DNA from: Candidatus Staskawiczbacteria bacterium
GTDB taxonomy: Bacteria > Patescibacteriota > Minisyncoccia > Minisyncoccales > Staskawiczbacteraceae
Assembly (NCBI GenBank): GCA_903850725.1
Contig: CAINMG010000024.1
Span: 1 to 16,357 of the forward strand
DNA length: 16,357 bases
Direction: 5' to 3'
A program made the translations under genes and the position numbers. The notes under the pieces are model-generated. The model was not told where the DNA came from and did no database searches. It saw nothing but the letters and a program-made list of their open reading frames with translations. Shown here piece by piece: positions 12,592 through 16,357 of this stretch. Numbering within the stretch: the first letter of the stretch is position 1; each line of letters opens with the position of its first letter.

Positions 12592-12616
12592 GGTGTGCGG
12601 TCGGATGGCTCACCAT
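12592..12616. repeat. REP-like palindrome, copy 3 (downstream of transposase)
   Basis: Same orientation as copies 1 and 2, starting five bases after the transposase stop. It differs only in the loop/inner stem (GGATGGC in place of GGAGAGC). Confidence 0.85.
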
Positions 12617-12630
12617 TTTTTGGATGAAAG

Positions 12631-12678
12631 TTATTCACAGGTAGGGGGCTGTTGACAATGTTTTTTTTGTGGTAAAAT
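12631..12678 (+). promoter_or_regulatory. Promoter with a T8 spacer tract; DnaA-box-like word
   Basis: TTGACA (12652-12657), a 15-nt spacer containing T8 (12661-12668), then TGTGG-TAAAAT (-10 at 12673-12678, partly extended). It leads into the GIY-YIG gene and, 29 bp after that, the surface-protein gene. TTATTCACA (12631-12639) lies just upstream and resembles a DnaA box. Confidence 0.6.
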
Positions 12679-12700
12679 AAATCCAGCATTAACTTTTGCT

Positions 12701-12970
12701 ATGAATTATGTTTACATAATCAAAAATGAAAATAGAGAGTTGTACTATGGAAGTACTAATGACCTTAAGAAAAGGTTTGTTGAACATAATTCAAATAAGT
12801 CTTTTTCCACTAAAAATCATAATTGGAAATTAATTTATTATGAAGCATATCTCTCAGAAAAAGATGCTAGAGAAAGAGAGCATCAGCTAAAGTATCATGG
12901 ACAAGCACTTGCTCAATTAAAACGAAGAATATCCGACAGTTTGTCGGGAGCAAAAGTTAGTGCTGGATAA
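12701..12970 (+). CDS. Small GIY-YIG nuclease-domain protein
   Basis: This 89-aa protein is a minimal GIY-YIG domain of the UPF0213/URI type. The two signature strands are Y-V-Y-I-I-K-N (3-9) and L-Y-Y-G-S-T-N-D (14-21), followed by L-K-K-R-F-x-E-H-N with the conserved Arg. Glu58-like acidic residues follow in A-R-E-R-E-H-Q-L-K. Proteins of this size are abundant in CPR genomes; their DNA substrate is unknown. The last residues (S-D-S-L-S-G-A-K-V-S-A-G) arise from a small palindrome (12933-12947) that seems to have extended or replaced the usual ending. Its own promoter lies 23 bp upstream, and the large surface gene follows after 29 bp. Confidence 0.88.
   Translation: MNYVYIIKNENRELYYGSTNDLKKRFVEHNSNKSFSTKNHNWKLIYYEAYLSEKDAREREHQLKYHGQALAQLKRRISDSLSGAKVSAG
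12933..12947. repeat. Short palindrome inside the GIY-YIG gene
   Basis: CCGACA-GTT-TGTCGG, a perfect 6-bp stem, continues as GGAG. Its form resembles the TCCCGA/TCGGGA repeat word found in the SpoU-type gene. Confidence 0.6.
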
Positions 12971-12999
12971 ATTAAATAAAAATGTTTTAAAAAATATAA

Positions 13000-15900
13000 A
13001 TGCTCAAAAATATTTTAACTAAGATTTTTTATTTTAGTTTTAGAAATGCTTCGAGGGCAGTTTTGGCGACTTTGGTTTTGACCGGAGTTTTTTGTTCTGC
13101 AATTTTTGTATTTGCAGTTCCGCCAACTGATAAATATTCGCCAGGCGATACACTTGATCCAACATGTATTCCTGGCTCTACAAATTGTACAGTTGCTCCG
13201 CCAGCAGTTTATGGATTTGGCACAAATAATTTTTCTGGTACAGGAAATTTTACAACTACAGGAATTGTTACAGCAGGAACTTTAAAAATAGGAAGTGTTA
13301 TGACTTTCCCAACAGCCGATGGAACTTCGGGCCAAGTTTTGCAAACCAATGGTAGTGGTGTAATAAGCTGGCAAACTATTGATTCAAGTGGTTATATTCC
13401 TTATACCGGAGCTACTGGTGCTGTAAATTTAGGAGCAAATTTATTAAGTACAACAAGTGGAATTATTACACCCAAAATTTATCCAGCATTAGATTCTACA
13501 ACTGCAATCCAAATTAACAAAGCTGATGGCTCAACCAATGTGCTGAATGTAGATACAACAAATTCAATTGTAAGCGTTGGTCCTGTTTGGACAATTAATG
13601 GAAATGGAGGTATTGAGGCTTGGGGAGGTGCACTTTATTTTGGCTGGGGGATGGATAGGCCAACTAAAAATATTATCAGTTGGTCGGGGGGTAGTGGCGA
13701 AAATATGGAAATAAGTTCTACTATTACAGGATATGTGGGCATTGGGGATTTTGTTTCAAAAGTAGCTGGGCATAATCAAGTAGTGCGTATTTTTGGCTGG
13801 TCATCAAAAACTGGAAGCGCAGGTCAAAAATCAGCGACATTGCAGTTGTCTGATAATGGTGTCGGAGCTTACCCTTCTTTTAATATTTCAGGTGGAGCAT
13901 CAACAACTCCTATTGTTTTACAACCAACTTCCGGCAACGTCGGCATCGGAACAACAACGCCGTCATCTGCGTTGGAAGTAAGTGGTTCAGGAAACCCTTC
14001 GAATAACTCAATGATTACATTAACTACAACTTTAGCAAACAACTATAGTCAATTATATTTTAATTCGGTTGGAAATATTGTTGACTACTATACATTTGGT
14101 AATACGTATGTCACTTCAGGAAAATATATACAAGCATCTCATCTTGTGGATGCCACAGGAGCGGGGGGCTTAACATTTAACGTTAGCTACACAGGTGCCC
14201 CCATTAGATTTTATACGGCAGATTCAGAAAAGATGAGGATACAGGGTGGCAATGTGGGGATTGGGACGACTGCTCCGCAGTCGCTATTAGATATACAGGG
14301 GCCGGTGGGGACTGGGACTGGATCTGCTGGAATACTTACACTGGCGACAAAAGAATTGACAATTGTTGATGGTGATGAATTGGGAAGAATTAATTTTAAT
14401 GCTCCGCTGGAATCTGATGGCTCAGATGCAATACTTGCAGGAGCTTCAATCTGGGCAGAGGCAGATGACACATTTTCAGCCACAGTCAACTCCACAGAAC
14501 TTGTGTTTGGCACAGCCACCACCAGCGCCGCAATAGAACGAATGCGAATTGACTCAGCCGGCAACGTTGGCATTGGGACTGCGAGTCCTAGTGGGAAATT
14601 ACATGTAGTTGGAAATACATATATCGACGGCGATATTTATTTTGGTGGGCAAGGTAATGGCGGAGAAACAGTTATAAATGGTGAGCAGAATGCTGGTTTC
14701 AGAATTTATAGTTATGGAAATTCGGATAGTGATTTTACTGGTTGGGACCATGCAGGAAGGCCAGTATTTCAGATTGGTTTACCAGCAGCAGGTACATACT
14801 ATCATGAGAAAGTCACTTTTAATCCTAGTAACTACGATGTTGATTTTATTGTTGATAGCGATGTGGCTGAAGGGGCGTTATTTATGGAAGGAAGCAACGG
14901 CAATGTGGGGATTGGGACGACGACGCCAGGGGCAATGTTGTCTGTTAATGGAACAGTAGCAATTGGAGCTGGAGTCGTTGGTACTCCCGGAGATTTATCA
15001 GTAGCTCGGGTTTCGTCTCCAACTGCAGGTGTTATATATTTTGGCAACACCAACACAGATAGTTACATTCAGGGGGGTGCAGGTGCAATGTCGTTCACGA
15101 CAGGAGCCACGACAGTACTTAATTTATCTTCATCTATAATTAATCTCAATACCCGAACTGACATAGCAGGCACTCTTTATTTAAAATACAATTCGACTAA
15201 TTATACAAGTCTTGCCACCGGGGCAACGGGCAACTTGACGATTACACCGAATGGTGGAATAACAAATTTTGTCGGTTCCGTCGGCATTGGGACGACGACG
15301 CCGAATAGGACGCTAGAAGTTAACGGCTCAATTAGAATGGGTGCTTTGATAACTGGAGCTGGCGGAGCGGTGGCAGTGTACCGTGATGCTAATGGTGATT
15401 TGGCTGATTCAACTTCTAGTATCAAATACAAAACAAATGTAGAGACAATGGAAAATGTTTTAGATAAAATTAATCAATTAAATGTGGTAAGATTTGCTTG
15501 GAATGAGGTAACCTCAACCCCAGGAATGTTAGACTTTGGAATGATCTCTGAAGAAGTAAACACAATCTTGCCAGATTTAGTAACTTTTGAGGCTGATGGT
15601 ACAACTCCTCGAGGTTTAAAATATGAAAAAATGGGACTGTTTGCAATAAAGGGTTTGCAAGAACAACAAAAACAAATAAAAGAATTAGCTAGCAAAATTG
15701 AAAGCTTAAATGCCAACGGAACAATTGGGGATGGCAGTGTGGCTGGAGTAAATATGGATAATGCTTTTGTAATAGGAATTAAAAATATTTTAGCTACTTT
15801 GGGAATAAATGTTGGGGACAAGGCAGGGCAAATTAAAACCATGAGAATTGAGAAAATGGAAATGGTTGATTCGGCAACTGGGGATGTGTATTGTACTTGG

Positions 15901-16206
15901 ATTGAAAATGGCGAATGGAAGAAAACTCAAGGAGAGTGTAATTCTCCTGTCGGTGGTAATACTCTAGATTCCCCTTTGCAGGGGAATGACAATAACAACA
16001 ACCCTCCAGTTGTTGAGGAGCCTCCAGCGCAAGAACCAGCTCCAGAAATACCTCCTATAGTAGAAGAACCACCCGCTGAAACTCCTCTGGTTGTAGATCC
16101 AGCTCCAGAGACTCTACCAGCAGAACAACCGCCTGCTGAGGAACCAGCTTTAGAAACACCTCCTGCCGTAGAAACGCCACCAGCAGAAACATTAATAACT
16201 GAGTGA
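13000..16206 (+). CDS. Giant secreted fibre-like surface protein with a peptidase-S74 chaperone domain
   Basis: This 1068-aa protein has a signal peptide at about 1-39 (L-A-T-L-V-L-T-G-V-F-C-S-A-I-F-V-F-A, cleavage before VPP). The CPR-typical K-Y-S-P-G-D-T-L-D-P-x-C-x-P-G-S-T-N-C follows. The long middle is beta-rich and punctuated by five G-N/S-V-G-I-G-T-x-x-P repeats (residues 312, 417, 521, 634, 759), as in phage tail fibres. At about 803-900 is an S74-type intramolecular chaperone: S-S-I-K-Y-K-T-N-V-E, V-V-R-F-A-W-N, D-F-G-M-I-S-E-E-V, L-K-Y-E-K-M, then a coiled coil. In this family the domain trimerises the fibre and cuts itself off next to the Ser/Lys motif. A Pro/Glu-rich tail (about 1000-1068) resembles a wall-spanning or spacer segment. 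I infer a trimeric cell-surface fibre for contact with a host or surface. It follows the GIY-YIG gene by 29 bp. TGA stop. Confidence 0.92.
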   Translation: MLKNILTKIFYFSFRNASRAVLATLVLTGVFCSAIFVFAVPPTDKYSPGDTLDPTCIPGSTNCTVAPPAVYGFGTNNFSGTGNFTTTGIVTAGTLKIGSVMTFPTADGTSGQVLQTNGSGVISWQTIDSSGYIPYTGATGAVNLGANLLSTTSGIITPKIYPALDSTTAIQINKADGSTNVLNVDTTNSIVSVGPVWTINGNGGIEAWGGALYFGWGMDRPTKNIISWSGGSGENMEISSTITGYVGIGDFVSKVAGHNQVVRIFGWSSKTGSAGQKSATLQLSDNGVGAYPSFNISGGASTTPIVLQPTSGNVGIGTTTPSSALEVSGSGNPSNNSMITLTTTLANNYSQLYFNSVGNIVDYYTFGNTYVTSGKYIQASHLVDATGAGGLTFNVSYTGAPIRFYTADSEKMRIQGGNVGIGTTAPQSLLDIQGPVGTGTGSAGILTLATKELTIVDGDELGRINFNAPLESDGSDAILAGASIWAEADDTFSATVNSTELVFGTATTSAAIERMRIDSAGNVGIGTASPSGKLHVVGNTYIDGDIYFGGQGNGGETVINGEQNAGFRIYSYGNSDSDFTGWDHAGRPVFQIGLPAAGTYYHEKVTFNPSNYDVDFIVDSDVAEGALFMEGSNGNVGIGTTTPGAMLSVNGTVAIGAGVVGTPGDLSVARVSSPTAGVIYFGNTNTDSYIQGGAGAMSFTTGATTVLNLSSSIINLNTRTDIAGTLYLKYNSTNYTSLATGATGNLTITPNGGITNFVGSVGIGTTTPNRTLEVNGSIRMGALITGAGGAVAVYRDANGDLADSTSSIKYKTNVETMENVLDKINQLNVVRFAWNEVTSTPGMLDFGMISEEVNTILPDLVTFEADGTTPRGLKYEKMGLFAIKGLQEQQKQIKELASKIESLNANGTIGDGSVAGVNMDNAFVIGIKNILATLGINVGDKAGQIKTMRIEKMEMVDSATGDVYCTWIENGEWKKTQGECNSPVGGNTLDSPLQGNDNNNNPPVVEEPPAQEPAPEIPPIVEEPPAETPLVVDPAPETLPAEQPPAEEPALETPPAVETPPAETLITE
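15968..15987. repeat. Palindrome inside the surface-protein gene
   Basis: ATTCCCC-TTTGCA-GGGGAAT followed by GACA is the same type as the ATTCCCGA/TCGGGAAT-GACA repeat in the SpoU-type gene. It is read in frame as L-D-S-P-L-Q-G-N-D and lies at the border of the S74/coiled-coil region and the Pro-rich tail. Confidence 0.7.
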
Positions 16207-16277
16207 ATTGTAAATACAATTTAAAAAATATATAATTACTTTGAATTACGAAACTCCTAAAAATACTCAGAATGTGG

Positions 16278-16318
16278 TAAAATGAGACTGGCTGACAATC
16301 GGTTAAAATCGCCAGCCA
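16278..16318 (+). promoter_or_regulatory. Promoter (-10) and 5' hairpin before the last gene
   Basis: TGTGG-TAAAAT (-10 at 16278-16283) repeats the -10 word of the promoter at 12673. No good -35 is present. A stem TGGCTG/CAGCCA (16289-16294 with 16313-16318) lies at the expected transcript start, ten bases before the ATG. The preceding stretch 16207-16277 holds only a weak AATTGTA/TACAATT palindrome. Confidence 0.4.
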
Positions 16319-16327
16319 CATACCACT

Positions 16328-16357
16328 ATGAATGTCTCAATTCCATTATACAACGAA
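16328..16357 (+). CDS. Start of a gene cut by the window end, perhaps a family-2 glycosyltransferase
   Basis: Ten codons are visible (MNVSIPLYNE). V-S-I-P-L-Y-N-E matches the first strand of GT-A fold family-2 glycosyltransferases (V-S-I-V-I-P-x-Y-N-E type). It follows a -10-like box and a hairpin. Ten residues cannot settle the family. Confidence 0.4.
   Translation, partial: MNVSIPLYNE

Noticed and set aside
11777..12616. CRISPR array from three copies of a 26-nt repeat
   Set aside because: Spacing is about 230 and 530 bp with a gene in between, and the copies are REP hairpins next to a transposase. No regular spacers.
10755..12639. Replication origin from DnaA-box words TTATCCACA and TTATTCACA
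   Set aside because: There are two isolated words almost 2 kb apart, with no cluster, no AT-rich unwinding region and no dnaA/dnaN nearby.
13793..15842. Additional open frames on both strands inside the surface-protein gene
   Set aside because: They are short, lack start signals and have the composition of shadows of the 1068-aa frame.
16204..16206. TGA read as glycine (code of some CPR lineages)
   Set aside because: The other genes show normal lengths without in-frame TGA. Reading through this one adds only a few codons before TAA.

Overview
The window looks like a Candidatus Patescibacteria (CPR) genome, most likely of the parcubacterial type. This is inferred from several things: low GC in the chromosomal genes (about one third by eye), short genes with gaps of a few bases, weak or absent Shine-Dalgarno sequences, and a gene set typical of that group. 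That set includes a CxxC-x17-CxxC zinc ribbon protein, a small SET protein, a BRO/DinD-like protein, a GIY-YIG protein, and a huge signal-peptide protein that starts K-Y-S-P-G-D-T-L-D-P after cleavage and ends in a peptidase-S74 chaperone domain. The standard code with TGA as stop fits all genes.

Region 1 (1-3512) is a mobile serine-recombinase element integrated at the 3' end of a tRNA-Ala(TGC) gene (3510-3580, minus). It holds a membrane-anchored beta-propeller-like protein, an XRE regulator and the recombinase. Its most striking property is that the attachment site lies inside the recombinase gene. The recombinase frame runs to a GG at 3511-3512 and then reads antisense through the tRNA. 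The natural last 18 codons plus stop are found at 3-59, the opposite end of the element. An uninterrupted copy of the same junction sits inverted in the middle (1680-1947). Two inverted-repeat pairs (186/187 bp and 83 bp) result.

Region 2 (3662-9103) is chromosomal. The tRNA-Ala promoter faces left. A tightly packed rightward gene series (3723-8945) encodes an ECF-S-like membrane protein, a SET protein, YchF, an HD phosphohydrolase, a BRO/DinD-like protein, an unknown protein and a SpoU-type RNA methyltransferase. The methyltransferase carries an in-frame palindromic repeat insertion. The series ends in a compound hairpin and a bidirectional terminator.

Region 3 (9112-11760) holds a tandem-duplicated zinc ribbon gene (minus) divergent from tgt. 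After these come a CmpX-like membrane protein and a well-delimited candidate structured RNA (11599-11757). The RNA has a TTGAAA-N17-TATAAT promoter, a rod-like fold and its own terminator.

Region 4 (11761-12616) is a REP-associated Y1 transposase gene with REP-like palindromes before, inside and after it. Region 5 (12652-16206) holds a GIY-YIG gene and the 1068-aa surface protein behind a promoter whose spacer contains T8. The window ends in the first ten codons of what may be a glycosyltransferase gene.

Three themes cut across the window. Palindromic repeats are inserted in frame in at least four genes. Homopolymer tracts lie inside two promoter spacers ahead of surface-type genes. A recombinase has its own C-terminus set by its integration state.
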